Source of the DNA: Galeruca laticollis
Lineage: Eukaryota > Arthropoda > Insecta > Coleoptera > Chrysomelidae
Length of the DNA stretch: 64,000 nt
Reading direction: 5' to 3'
Assembly: GCA_963921935.1 (NCBI GenBank)
Contig: OY998177.1
Location: 110,290,067 to 110,354,066, forward strand
In this document: positions 44,690-55,889 of the stretch, in pieces
How positions within the stretch are numbered: the first letter of the stretch is position 1
How the letters are laid out: each line of letters opens with the position of its first letter
Notes under the pieces: generated by a model
The model's input: only the letters and a program-made list of their open reading frames with translations
The model's database searches: none
What the model was told of the DNA's origin: nothing
Translations under genes and position numbers: made by a program

Positions 44690-45640
44690 AAACACTGGAA
44701 TGTGCAGGGATTTAACAATCTCAACAATTTTCTCGTTGAAGACTCGCATGTGCAATATGATTTCATATGTTCATGTGAAACGTGGCCGGCTACTGATATT
44801 GAGGTACCAAATCTTATAAGTAATAATTACAGTATTTTAATGGAAGACTGTTGAAGACTATGTACACAATTGAATTTTAGAAGTAGAAGAAGGTTGATGG
44901 GTGTATTTTCTCAAAAGATGAAAGTGTGTAGATAAATTTTATTAAAAAATTAAGCTTAATTTTTTATTAAAATTTATTTACACACTTTCATCTTTTGAGA
45001 AAATACACCCATCAACCTTCTTCTACTTCTAATTACAGTATTGTTTACTCCAAAGCAATTAGGGAGAAGTCGGTAGGACGTGCAAAGGGAAGCCTAGCCA
45101 TATCCTACAAAAACAGTTACAGCCCAAGACTCCTGGAGACTTCTCCTTGGTGGCTTATATATTAGTTTACAATGTCTTCTCTTCAGTTCATTGTTTGCCT
45201 TGTGTACATTCCACCGAGAAGTAACTACAGTGAATTATTAGAAACTTTTGGAACTTCACTTGATGTGATACTGGTAAAATATTCCGGCTGTATAACTTTC
45301 ATAATTGGAGACTTTAATGGTCGAATCGCAGACCTTAGTGAGATCCCTGAAGAGACTGTAACAAATACTCAGTTTTTTCCTGATATGTTAAGTCACGACA
45401 AGATGAGTAATGCTCAAGGTCGCTATCTTCTTGAATTTATGTCTATTTGAAACTTTTCATTAGTAAATGGTCATGTTAATACTGACAGACCTGCAAATTT
45501 TACTTTTTGTAATGCCTTGGGGCAAAGTGTTATTTATCAATGTTTCTGTTGTAATGATAAACTAGAATTTGTTGACAAATTTAGTGTACTAGATTATCAA
45601 TATTTGTCAGACCACTTCCCAGTACTTTCAACTTTCGGCC
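44690..45640 (+). pseudogene. LINE AP endonuclease domain (interrupted)
   Basis: The domain that nicks target DNA. WNVQGFNNLNNFLVEDSHV and DFICSCETWPATDIEVPNLI carry the N-terminal Asn and the catalytic Glu. The hairpin at 44837-45030 splits SNNYSI from VYSKAIREKSVGRAKG. The remainder has LVYIPPRSNYSELLETF, TFIIGDFNGRI, a stop at 45448-45450, FCNALGQSVIYQCF and YLSDHFPV, the terminal Asp-His motif. Removing the 194-bp insert plus one 12-bp repeat rejoins the frame, which proves a later insertion. Confidence 0.8.
44837..45030. mobile_element. 194-bp hairpin insertion with 12-bp TSD
   Basis: Flanked by perfect direct repeats AATTACAGTATT (44825-44836 and 45031-45042). It consists of 42 bp of unique sequence (44837-44878) then two 76-bp inverted arms (44879-44954 and 44955-45030) meeting at AAGCTT, with only two mismatches. 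The arm, read from the centre, starts CTTAATTTTTTA. Its plan and sizes (arm 76, one-sided extension 42) match the PLE-1 hairpin at 10831-11028 (arm 75, extension 47), although the sequences differ. Confidence 0.85.
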
Positions 45641-46027
45641 CTTCAATAAGGAATGAGCCTAACATTGCATTTTCATCCTCATTCACTAGACTGAAATTGG
45701 ACAATACTAAAACCATAGTATTCATTATGTCAATCCAGCACATGCCGAATGTAGGTATCTGTGGAGATGTAGATATTTTATATAATAATGTTTGTTCAAG
45801 AGTTTGGGACGTAGCAAAAAATTTAGATCTGTTTTCAACGAAAAAAATTACTGATACAAAAAAACATACTCGTAACTCTTGGTTTGATGTTGATTGTAAA
45901 GAGCTAAAGACACAAGTGAAAATTAAATTAAAAGAGTGCAAAAAATATGGGTTTTCAGAACCATATAAAACGAATCACATTACTATAAAAAAAAGAATAT
46001 TAGCAGCTAATTTGTAAAAAGGAACAA

Positions 46028-47640
46028 GTGTGTGGAAATAATGTTATGGTTGCTCTTTCCAATACTAGAAATCAGTCAGAGTTTTGGAAAACATTAAACT
46101 TATTTAGGCGCAGAAATAAATTCTGTCCGTTATCAATTGCAGAATGGGAGTCATTTTACGACCACTTAACTACAATTAAGGTTAAATTTGATATAAGATT
46201 TTTTTGCGTTGGAAATGAGTTTCTGGATTCACCTGTAACACTCTCAGTACTTGATCAATCCCTGTTGGTGTGTAAAGATGGTAAGGCTCCTGGTAGGGAT
46301 GGAATAACCTATGAGTTTCTAAAACACTCACCACAAAATTGGCGCTTATACATGTGTCAATTATATAATTAAATATTAGAATCAGAAAAAATTCCACTTG
46401 GCTGGTGTGACACAATTCTAACAATGCTTTATAAGAAAGGACCCTTAGATGATCCAAACAACTATCGCGGTATATCGCTAATCAATTGCTGCGTATTTTA
46501 CTAAATCGTCTGTCCAGTTGGTGTGAAGATAATTCCATCCTTCCAGAAACACAATATGGCTTCCGAAAAGACAGAGGCTGTTTAGATAATATTTTCATTT
46601 TCACCTTGATCATTGCAAATCACTCTTAGACTTCAGCGCAGAAAAGTGTTTGCTGTCTTTGTAGACCTCAAAAGAGCATTTGACAGTATAGATCATAAAC
46701 TTCTTTGGTTGACACTTCATAAATTTGGGATTAGTTCTAAACACATTAGAATACTAAAACAGCTATATGATAAAGCAACATTCTCAATCAAGCTACAAAA
46801 CTTATACAGTAAAAAATACAACATCTCGGAAGGTGTCTTGCAGGGAGAATCACTTAGTCCCCTAATTTTTTCGATTTTCATATCTGACATTGAAGATTAT
46901 TTTCGCTCACAAAATATGAATGGACTTACTATCGACGGCAACAACGACGTATTAATGCTTCAATACGCAGATGATATAGTTATCCTTGGCGACTCTCCAA
47001 TTGATATAGAGCGAAAACTAAAGGTACTCGAGTCTTATTGATTTGATAACAAACTTGTAGTCAATACCGATAAAACAAAAGTAATGATATTCTCAAAAAG
47101 TGGCCATGTACATAATTACAATAAAAAATTTCATTATAGTGGATATTGTTTGGAAACAGTAAAGCAGTTTGCTTACTTGAGTGTTGATTTCTCCTCCACA
47201 GCCTTGTTTTGCACCATGGCTAAGAATTCTAAAATCAAAGCTAATCGGGCCCTTGGAGCAGTAATGGATATAATGTGTCGGTCAAAAATGAATACTTGGG
47301 AATCGCGGATCAATCTATATAATTCAATTATTTTATCTTCTCTTTCCTTTGGGAATTAGTGTATGGGGTCTGCGTTACACTGATATTATAGAGCGTGTAC
47401 AGGTATACTTTTTCCAAAAACTCCTAAGTCTGTCAAAGAATACACCAGATTACATTGTACGCTTGGAAACAAGTTCTGATCATTTGTCAACGGTTGTTTT
47501 CAAACATGCCTTACTTTGGTTAAACAAACTCAAAGGAATGAACTCTTCAATACTTTCAAAAATTTGTTTCAATCGACTTGCTCAGTTATCATCTGATAAT
47601 AATTCAAAGTATGATTGGGTGACACAACTTTAAGAATGGT
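46028..47640 (+). pseudogene. LINE reverse transcriptase domain
   Basis: RT blocks: KDGKAPGRDGITYEFLKHSP, a stop at 46370-46372, MLYKKGPLDDPNNYRGISLI, a break, LPETQYGFRKDRGCLDNIFI, FAVFVDLKRAFDSIDHKLLW, GVLQGESLSPLIFSIFISDI and the catalytic LQYADDIVILGD, followed by a stop at 47039-47041, FDNKLVVNTDKTKVMIFSKS and VKQFAYLSVDF. A shift at about 47356 leads to GISVWGLRYTDIIERVQVYF and SKNTPDYIVRLET. The catalytic YADD is intact but at least four lesions are present. Confidence 0.82.
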
Positions 47641-47822
47641 TTATTTATGCGTAATGTGAGTGTCTATGGGAAGATTATTTAAGTACAAATGTACGCAGTT
47701 TAGATAGACTTATTCTAGAAAATTTTCGAAAACGACTGCTTGATAGTGACATAAACAGAAAGGTTGCTTCTAGTTACTCTGTACTATACTCACACTTACT
47801 AGTTGGTGAAATTAGCAGTTAT

Positions 47823-48116
47823 TTGCAAAAATCCGCACACATTTATACAACCAGAATAATAGCGCAACTTAGACCCTGTAGTAAAACATTTTTAAAATTG
47901 TCTTTTAAAGGAAGTTTTTATATTATTGACAGCACTAAGAATTGCACTGTCTGTAATATGGATTCCCCGGAGTCATTACATCATATGCTTTTTGAATGTC
48001 CCATTTACAGCCCTCTTATAAAAAATAGTCTTTTTCAGAAAGTTCATAATATTGATGATCTGGTACACTACATTAATATTAGCAATACACGAAACGGATT
48101 CTTTGAACTTACTTAA
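47823..48116 (+). pseudogene. LINE C-terminal zinc knuckle
   Basis: In the same element, downstream of the thumb: YTTRIIAQLRPCSKTFLKLS, then CTVCNMDSPESLHHMLFECP, a CX2C...H...C zinc-binding motif common at the C terminus of APE-type LINE polymerases, and IYSPLIKNSLFQKV. Stop at 48114-48116, then an AT-rich 3' UTR and the CTAT tail. Confidence 0.75.
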
Positions 48117-48358
48117 TTTGCTCATATTATATCAGTATATTAACGCTGCGAGCATTTGCACATGGTGAATGATTGGCTTTATCATGAAGTACACAAATAT
48201 TTTATATTTTGGTTTTTATCTTAATTTTTTTATTAATTTACAAATTAGTTATATGTCATAATTTATATCGAATTATCTTATTTCCTCTTGAAATTTTGTA
48301 CCGAACCCTGGTGAAAAGATTTATCTTATACACAATAAACTATCTATCTATCTATCTA

Positions 48359-48848
48359 ATCTGCCAAAATTATGCTCCACTAATGCCGAATGTCTCCGCT
48401 CCAAAAAAATCACACACAGACGCGACAACATGCTTCGAAAAGCATTAGGTAAATGGGTTATGGAATCCCAATATCATTTGACATAAAGTGCAACAAAGTA
48501 TACTGAGAAAACGAGCTCAAATCAGTACACTGAGAAAATAGATATTTTTCTATTAAAAAATTTATGAGACTGACATTTTTTGACATTCTATCTATAAATT
48601 AAACTTGTCTACTCACACCAGTAAATTCCATATTACGTACTGACACGTAATGACTAGCACGTAATAAAAAAATTACGCTTCAGTTCTAGAAAAACAACAA
48701 TTTATCTCCTAAGCTTAGTCAATCAATGGTTTCGGTTTACCATGGAAACGAGTTAGTAGAGGTTGTTTTGACTTCTAATAATTAATAAGACTCGTTGTTA
48801 CTAGCTGTTAGTGTATATGTACATTTGTTTTAAAGACCAATAATTGAA
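48359..48848. other. Gap between LINE and Crypton
   Basis: No gene seen. Contains ACGTAAT/ATTACGT-type short inverted motifs near 48630-48675, possibly the terminal or target region of the Crypton, whose ends have no inverted repeats. Confidence 0.35.
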
Positions 48849-49285
48849 ATGAGCTTATCAAATAGTGAAAACGAACTAAGTAGCACACCACCCAATATTT
48901 TACAGTTAGCCGTGGATACTACTGACAACATATTGCCAGAAAAATCAAGAGGAAGATATGAAAATGTATACCGCCAGTTTATAGACTGGCGAACAACTAA
49001 CAATGTAAGTGCATTTTCTGAAAACGTACTCTTGGCATATTTTGGAAAAATCACTAAGAAATTCAAACCATCTTCATTATGGGCAATATATTCGATGTTG
49101 AGGAGTACTAGAACTTTGAAGAATAATGTCAATATTGAAAATTACGCAAAATTGCGAGGTTAATTAAAAAAGACAATACGATGGTTTAAAAAGCAAAAAA
49201 TCGGAAACCTTACTTTCTGATGAGATAAAACTTTTATTAAATGGAGCTCCTGATGTGCAGTATTAATTCGTAAAGATATGTTTTT
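48849..49285 (+). pseudogene. Crypton tyrosine recombinase, N-terminal half
   Basis: ATG at 48849 opens a frame to 49163: NILPEKSRGRYENVYRQFID, WRTTNNVSAFSENVLLAYFG, FKPSSLWAIYSMLRSTRTLK. This is the helical core-binding (SAM-like) domain that precedes the catalytic domain. After a shift, SETLLSDEIKLLLNGAPDV shows the start of the catalytic domain, which stops at the pogo P3 insertion. The rest is at 52165-52732. Confidence 0.75.
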
Positions 49286-49299
49286 TAACAGTATAAAAA

Positions 49300-52165
49300 T
49301 GATATAATACACAATGGAACACAAAAGTTGGTTTTGCCCATAGCCCCCACATGATTTTTTTTCAGCATTTTAATGATTTTCTTTGACCTAAGGATCTAAG
49401 CTATTGCATGAACCGTTATTATAGAAATCATATGTGACCGTGAGAGGCCATTTTCCAAAAAATTGAATTTTGTGTCATTGTGTCCCATTCCTGGGGTACA
49501 ATGACACAGGGCATGGGGTACCTTGGAACAATTGAAAAAAATACGATAATTCATGAAAAACTTCATTTTTTTAATTGAAAATGTCAAGAGAAGGCATTTA
49601 AAAAAAGAGGTAAGGATCTGGAATTGAAAACACTAAATACTTTTGTTTAGCCAATGTTCAAATTGCCAAAATCAACGTTAAATGAGATGAAGCCCTTTTG
49701 TCTTTCAGTGCCCTGGGGCACAGAAGGATTTTCTAGTAGCATCTTTATGTCTTTGTCATCAATAGCGGCTATGTCATCCACAAGAGGTTCGACAAAGGTG
49801 TCGGTATCGTAGGAATTTGAACTCATAGTCCCCTCATCATCTTTCATCTTGGTGATTTGACCAACATAGAATTAAGATTGGTATCCAAGCTTGAACTCGA
49901 TAAAACATAATCTCCCAAAACAGGAAGTCGATTCAATTCTGCAAAATGGTCGGGCTCAACAGCAAAAATCTCATCTGTGTCCATGTCGTCGTCTGTGTCT
50001 GCATATTCAATGTCATCATCGTCTTCTTCGTCGTCCTCTGATGAATGAACTGGAGCATATTCACTAGATTTTTTCTTCTTCGTTTTTGGTTGATTTACCT
50101 GTCTTTCAACAGACAGTATTCTGGGAGTTGAAATCGGCTGCTTCTTCTCTGCATTGGCTTTCATTTCTGGAGTACTCGTGGCTATCATACTCTTTCCTTC
50201 CTTCCGCTGCTTTCGATTAGTTTTTCGTTCTCCTGTTTCTGGATAACCACTTAAATCTTCGGGAGATAGGAAAGCATGACTTGGACCAGCTCCTGGATCA
50301 AGGATACCGATGTCTGTATGGTTTGCTTCTTCCATGGAAGCTGCTCTTTCTTCTAGGGAAGCAGCTCTTTCTTCTTTAGGGAGGAAACCGTTGAGCAAAT
50401 CACTTGGCACAGCATAAACATTTCTCCCAGGTGGTTGATCGTCCACAACGGTAGGAGGCGGTCGGTCAGTCATATAATTGCATAAGAAGTCTGCTTCTGT
50501 AAAAATATCTCGATCAAACGGATACATCCCACTTTCTTTTAAACCTGCAATTATGTTGGAAGGTGTCATGCTTTTCTGATGAGCTGTGTTCACGAAGGAT
50601 GCTGTATTATAAATTGAAGCAGTTTTGCAAGGGTTTTGCATCATCCAAGAGTCAAGTGCTGCATTATAATAAGTTTTAAAAGGCCCGAAAACCGCAACAT
50701 TTAGTGGTTGCATTTTGTTGGATGAATGGGGAGGTAAAGTCAAAACTGAGACACCGTTCTCCTTACACAACATAAGAGCTTCCAGGGACAAGTGACTTTC
50801 TACATTGTCATAGATGAATAGAGTGGGGTTCTCTCCAGAACTGCAAGTGTGGTGAATGAAATGCTCAATAACTTCCACAAAAAGTTCTGATGTCATCCAA
50901 CCGCTAAGGGTGGCTAAGGCCAGTGTATCTGAAGGTACTCCTCGAGTCATGTGGTCCTTGACATGAACACGTGGAAAAATCATGACTGGCGGAATTGTGC
51001 TGCCAGATGCAGAAATTATGGACACTGTAGTGACGTTAGTGCCTTTATCCTCACTTGTAGCTTTGCACACTTGCTTGACGCCTTTTTCAGCCACAATTCG
51101 CTGGGGTTTCTGCACAGTTGATGTGGCTGTTCCATCCAAATTGAACACCCTTGTCGCATTTCCAAACTCTGGGTGTTGTCGATACAGTGTTTCCAAGTTG
51201 TTGAAGAACACACAAACATTTGATTTGGTGAACGAAGTAGCACGAGACAAGCTGCAAGCCTCAGGAGTTCGTTGGCTGAGTTTGAGGTGCCTTTCCAGGA
51301 ACCCGTAAAACCAGTCAATTCCTGCAATTTTCTTCTCACCCCATGATATAGGGCATGGTATTTTGTTCATTACTGCCCTTTCGTATGCAACTCGTCTGCA
51401 ATCTTCAACTGGTAGGCCATAAAACATTTTAGAGCATATAATGAGGTAGTTTTCCAGTTTCTCCTATTGTTTCAGTGTGAAGATCATCCTAACTGTGTAG
51501 TTAGGTGCATAATTTATATTCTCTTCTCCACCATCACCATATTCTTTTCTTTCCTTCACACATCTTGATAAGTGACATAACTAACGTTCTTCAATGTAGC
51601 ACGTCCTAAACTGTTTCCATTCATGACCATTTCCACAGCTGCCTTCATGTCATCTTCCGAGAAGAGCCCCTTGGTACTCTGGCGCTGTGGATTTCGCACC
51701 ATTTCTGAAACAAGAAGAAAAAACCATACTTACTGCACAATGAAGAACACATGGGGTACAATGAATCGTTTCATTGTGCCCCAAATTCATCTGTTTCAAG
51801 GAACCCCAAACACGCAATTTTGCTTTCTCATACTATGTACCATAAACGTGAAGCAGTAGAAACGCGAAAGTCGAGCAAAAACCTCAGTGATAGATGGATG
51901 TACAATAATATGCCATAAAAGCCGATTAAATTGAAAAATCACTCTTACCTGGAGGCAAAAATCCGTTGGCGCTAAATTCTCACTTTCACAGCGAAAAACA
52001 ACACATCACCTTGTCAAGTTTGGTACGCGACTGATGAGCAGCTGACTTTGTTGGGTGTGGCCCGCAGCGGAATCCCGTTGCACTGGACACTTCTGTGAAT
52101 CCGGTAGACGCACTGTTCCACTGTGCCCCGTGTTCCATTGTGCCCCACCCTCCCCTACTTAGAAT
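49300..52165 (-). mobile_element. Pogo/Tigger element P3 inserted in Crypton
   Basis: The left end reads CACAATGGAACAC (about 49311). The right end, reverse-complemented, reads GTAGGGGAGGGTGGGGCACA then ATGGAACACGGGGCACAGTG, so the left end seems to have lost its outermost bases. Several GGGGCACAATG-like motifs occur in both subterminal regions (49480-49530, 51750-51790). The element splits the Crypton catalytic domain just before the first Arg box. It carries one minus-strand transposase gene. Confidence 0.75.
49647..51702 (-). pseudogene. Pogo/Tigger transposase P3
   Basis: A start at 51702 gives STKGLFSEDDMKAAVEMVMN, a psq-type helix-turn-helix. After a stop and shift the main open part (51427-49844, 527 codons) has MFYGLPVEDCRRVAYERAVM, TPEACSLSRATSFTK, VFNLDGTATSTVQKPQRIVA, GWMTSELFVEVIEHFIHH, FIYDNVESHLS, KMQPLNVAVFGPFKTYYNAA and ESGMYPFDRDIFTEADFL. 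It then has an acidic tail with a long Asp/Glu run. The family's third catalytic Asp is Asn (PLNV for PLDV) and the Glu after the first Asp is Gly. A shift near 49900 puts the C terminus (FVEPLVDDIAAIDDKDIKML) in another frame, ending at 49647. Confidence 0.85.
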
Positions 52166-52732
52166 AACTTTTATCTTAAGGTTGTTGCAATTTTTGGAAT
52201 ATGTGGAGCTTATAGGAAACAAGAGTTAAAAAATCTCAAACTTAGTGACATCAATGATTCAGGTACCATGTTGCTGGTTAGATTCCCTGATACGAAAACT
52301 AAAGTACCTAGACCTCTCGTGATTTCTGATAATTTCTATAAACAATATAAAGATATTGGCCAACGAGTTGGCGATCCGCAAATAAATCAATTTTTCCTAA
52401 ACTATCAAAGAGGTAAATGTACGAAACAAGTGGTAGGATTGAATGAAATAGGCGGTGTACCTAAACAAATAGCCGAATATTTGAAGTTACCTGACCCCAA
52501 AGAGTACACAGGTCACTGTTTAAAACGAACTTCCGCCACTCTTTTGGTTGACGCCGGTGGTGATTTAATGACTCTTAAACGACATGAGGGTTGGAAGACT
52601 TCGACTACTGCTGAGGGATATGTCGATGATTCAATAAATAATAAGACATTAACAGCCAATATAATTATAAATTCGGTTGAAAATAATCTACAAACATTTA
52701 CGTACACTGAAAATAGTAATGTTCAAAAATAA
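52165..52732 (+). pseudogene. Crypton tyrosine recombinase, catalytic half
   Basis: Open from the pogo boundary: VVAIFGICGAYRKQELKNLK (first catalytic Arg), TMLLVRFPDTKTKVPRPLVI, FFLNYQRGKCTKQVVGLNEI, EYTGHCLKRTSATLLVDAGG, LMTLKRHEGWKTSTTAEGYV with the catalytic Tyr, ending at 52732. In related Cryptons the HxxR box usually reads HSFRR or HCFRR; here it is HCLKR, so the second catalytic Arg position is Lys. The frame is otherwise intact for 154 codons from 52268. Confidence 0.8.
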
Positions 52733-53039
52733 TATACCATACAGTCTACGTCATCCCAAAATTTACCGGATACTTTTGAAAACCCCAAAAAGGGCGGATA
52801 AGGTTATAGTAATAAATAATTGCCAAAATTTTACAATTGATTACTATAAATAAATGTTAACTTTAAATTATTTTTCCTGGCTACTGTTTAATTAATAAAT
52901 GCTACTTGTTATTCATGCGTTTTATTTTCATTAATGTAAAGTATAGTACACAACTAGAGTTGTAAGCTTATTACATGCTTATAGAATAACCACACTCACC
53001 GCTACGCACCTGTGGCCCTGAGCAATGTTTTATCATAAA

Positions 53040-53279
53040 ATTGTTACTTGTATACACTTCGAGGGATGTATCGTGCTAACAAACCGAAATTTCTCCAAAA
53101 ATTACCAAAAATTTTGTATATCTGGATTTAGAGGACCCGCTGTACTCACTCTAGTCAACTAAAAATCAATAGGGTACATCTGTGAGACACCTTGAACAAT
53201 ATGCAATCCTAAAATTCATCAATCGTATACTCTCTGGAGGCTGTATCGTGCTAACAAACTGAAACTTCTTAAAAAATGA
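53040..53279. repeat. Satellite-like repeat S, copy 2 (left of PLE array)
   Basis: About one and a third units: ATGTATCGTGCTAACAAACC at 53065 and CTGTATCGTGCTAACAAACT at 53240 are about 175 bp apart, with AAAAATCAATAGGG between them. The second unit is interrupted at TTCTTAAAAAATGA by the PLE-1 array and resumes at 59601. Confidence 0.8.
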
Positions 53280-53383
53280 AATTGACTGTCTCGACCCTTA
53301 CTTCGTGGAATATGCTCATATTAGTGTTTTTAAATGAAACTCAAGGTCTCTAGTTAATTCCACAATATAATACAAGTTATTGA

Positions 53384-53442
53384 AAATTCTAAAAAATTGA
53401 CAATTGTTTCGATAAATCAATATCATCGTCAGAATGACAGAA
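53384..53442 (-). ncRNA. Candidate hammerhead ribozyme (inverted PLE-1 copy)
   Basis: Same core as at 7874-7932: CTGACGA (53426-53432 complement), GAAAC, AATT loop, GTC (53399-53401 complement). Predicted cleavage follows the C of GTC, which makes AATTTTTTAG the 5' end of the element RNA. Confidence 0.5.
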
Positions 53443-53694
53443 GTTACATTTCATTTTATGCCTACCTGATGTTTAGTAGTTATATTTTTGGCTAGACCAA
53501 GAAGTAACCTAACTTGTGACTGGCTTAATATATGTTTATAGAAGAAGAAGAAGATGTGATATTACAAATATTGAAGCTTAGATATTATTAGCCCTATGGT
53601 GATATTCTGGATATCATTTTTCCAATTAAGATCAGTATAACTGTGCAATGATATAGAAAACCAGGAAAACTATATCTGCTGATCTTTACAATTA

Positions 53695-55889
53695 TCACTT
53701 AAGAAGACAGTTTATTAGTGGAGAATTCCCTAGATTTAACTGTTCATTGACAACTTCATATTGTGGGTTTCTTAAATGTCTTCTAATTTCCAGTTCCTCA
53801 AGGAAATACAGTTCTTGTTTCTTTTCACAAATATGCAGCACTTCTAGTTCTGTGTTAGGTGTCAATGAATGATTGGTGTCAAGTAGATGTTTTGCGTAGT
53901 GGGATTTATCTGGTTGTTTTAATCTGTAAGCTCGTAAGTGCTCACTGTATCGTATTTCAAAATTCCTAAGGGTCTGACCCAAATAGACAGCATTACATTC
54001 TGGACATTTGAGTTTATATATACCTGACTTCTTTAATAGTGGTATTTTTGTTTTTACATTCAACAATTTTGTACTAACGTTACTTTCTGTTTTAAAAGAA
54101 ATTGTTGCATTCGTTGCTGAAGATATTATCTTTGAAATATTATTAGAAATATTTCCTGCATATGTGATGGTTTTATAAGTTTTAATTTCATCAGCTTGCT
54201 TAGGATATATTAGTTGTAATGCCACTTTTTTCTCTTTTTTACTAATTAGTTTATTTATCATATCTAATGGATAACCGTTAGATGTTGCTATTTGTCTAAT
54301 TGTATTAATCTCTCTATCAAAATTACATTTGTTCATAGGAACTGAAAAAGCTCTATGTATCATTGAATTATATGCTGCAAGTCTATTTGAGACAGGGTGG
54401 TTAGAATTGAATGGAATTGTCACATCAGTCTGTGTTGGTTTTCGGTAAATTGAATAATCAAGTACATTATTAACTCTTTGAATTTTTAAATCAAGAAAAT
54501 TGATTGAGCTATTTTCTTCAATTTCTAATGTAAATTTAATTTTCGGGTGTAAATTATTGATGTGGTTGAAAAACACATCTAATTGTCGCTCACTACCCAT
54601 AAAACAAGCTAATATGTCATCCACATATCTATACCAAAATAAAATATTTTTCGAAATATTACTTTCAAAGATCTTTCTTTCTAAATTGTCCATAAAAATG
54701 TTTGCTAAAATAGGTGATATAGGGCTTCCCATTGGTAAACCTTCAGTTTGAATATATATCTTATTGTCAAAAGTGAAATAATTCTGATTAATGCATACAT
54801 CAAATAAATTAAGTATATCTGATATTATTCCTGAATTAATATTTTTATCTTCTAGTAATTTTCTTACAAGTATTAGACATTCTTTAGGAGGAATTTTAGT
54901 AAACATATTAGTTACATCGAACGATATGAGTTTATAGTTGTCTTGCAAGTGGATTGATTTCAACTTTTTGATTAGTTCTATTGAATTTCTAATTGAGTAC
55001 TGAGATTCATATCCGTTAGTATTGAGTATATTGTTGAGCTTTTTTGCCAATATATTATTAGGAGCATTACCATAAGAGACTACAGGTCTAATTGGTTTCG
55101 TTATTTTATGTAATTTAACTGTTCCATATAATTGTGGACAATGAGGATTCTTATGTATGATAGACCTCTTTTCGTAATCATTTAAAAGATAATTTGAATT
55201 ATTAACAATATCCCTTACATTATTAGAAAACTTCTTTGTTGGGTCTGCTTTAAGAACTTTTACATCGCTGGATTCTATAAAGTTATATACTTTGGAATTG
55301 TAATTTTCAGTCGTCAAAATGACAGTAGCATTCCCCTTATCGGATTTTGTAACTGTTAGGTTATTGTTCTCTATCTTTTCTTTTATTGCGTTTAAAACTG
55401 GAATGTCATTTTTTGTTTGACGTTTAACTTTTGAAGGTTCAATATTTTTGATTAAATTGGCAATTTTTAATTTCTCATAAAGAAAATTATTTGAATTCGA
55501 TTTTAAAGCTATTTCTGACTCTGTAGCTAAAATTTGTTTAATATTATTCGTAAATTTAGGTGGTATGCTGTACTTTAAACTTTTATTTAAAAATTCTATT
55601 TCACTATTCGTAAAATTAGTGTCTGAAAGGTTTTCAAATCGTGGTGCAAAGTGTGTTGGTATGTAGGTACTTACAGTTTCATGATGTTTTGAGTATTGAA
55701 TTTTATGTTGTGTGTGTTCAAGATTCTGTAGCTTCTTTTCTTGTTTCTTAAATTTCATATGCTTTATAGTGCTGATATTTTCTCTAATTTTGTCATCCAA
55801 ACAGTCAAATTCTACTGGATGTAACTGGAATGTGAGTTCTGAATGTACAACTTTTATGTAGTTGTCTAAGGAGTCTCTAACTTTGAACC
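53695..55889 (-). CDS. PLE-1 RT/GIY-YIG protein, 5'-truncated but open
   Basis: Penelope-like polyprotein: RT plus C-terminal endonuclease, working in the nucleus by nicking DNA and copying RNA there. Open from FKVRDSLDNYIKVVHSELTF to the stop at 53695-53697. RT blocks: NLTVTKSDKGNATVILTTEN, PQLYGTVKLHKITKPIRPVV, LISFDVTNMFTKIPPKECLI, EGLPMGSPISPILANIFMDN, WYRYVDDILACF (catalytic), SINFLDLKI and SIYRKPTQTDVT. The nuclease has KSGIYKLKCPECNAVYLGQT, a GIY-YLG form, with the catalytic Arg region in FEIRYSEHLRAY and Glu in LEELEIRRHLRNPQYEVV. No disabling change is seen, but the first about 90 residues are missing at the inversion junction. Confidence 0.92.

Larger units (their letters stand above)
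43880..48358 (+). mobile_element. Near full-length APE-type LINE
   Basis: Contains in order an ORF1-like coiled-coil protein, an apurinic-type endonuclease, RT, a C-terminal zinc knuckle and a 3' end in CTATCTATCTATCTAA (48342-48357), a tetranucleotide tail typical of several non-LTR clades. It is decayed and is interrupted in the endonuclease by a 194-bp hairpin insertion (44837-45030). Clade not assigned; layout fits the I/Jockey group broadly. Confidence 0.75.

Noticed and set aside
50982..51308. Plus-strand frame of 108 codons
   Set aside because: Antisense shadow of the well-supported pogo P3 transposase; no recognisable domain of its own.
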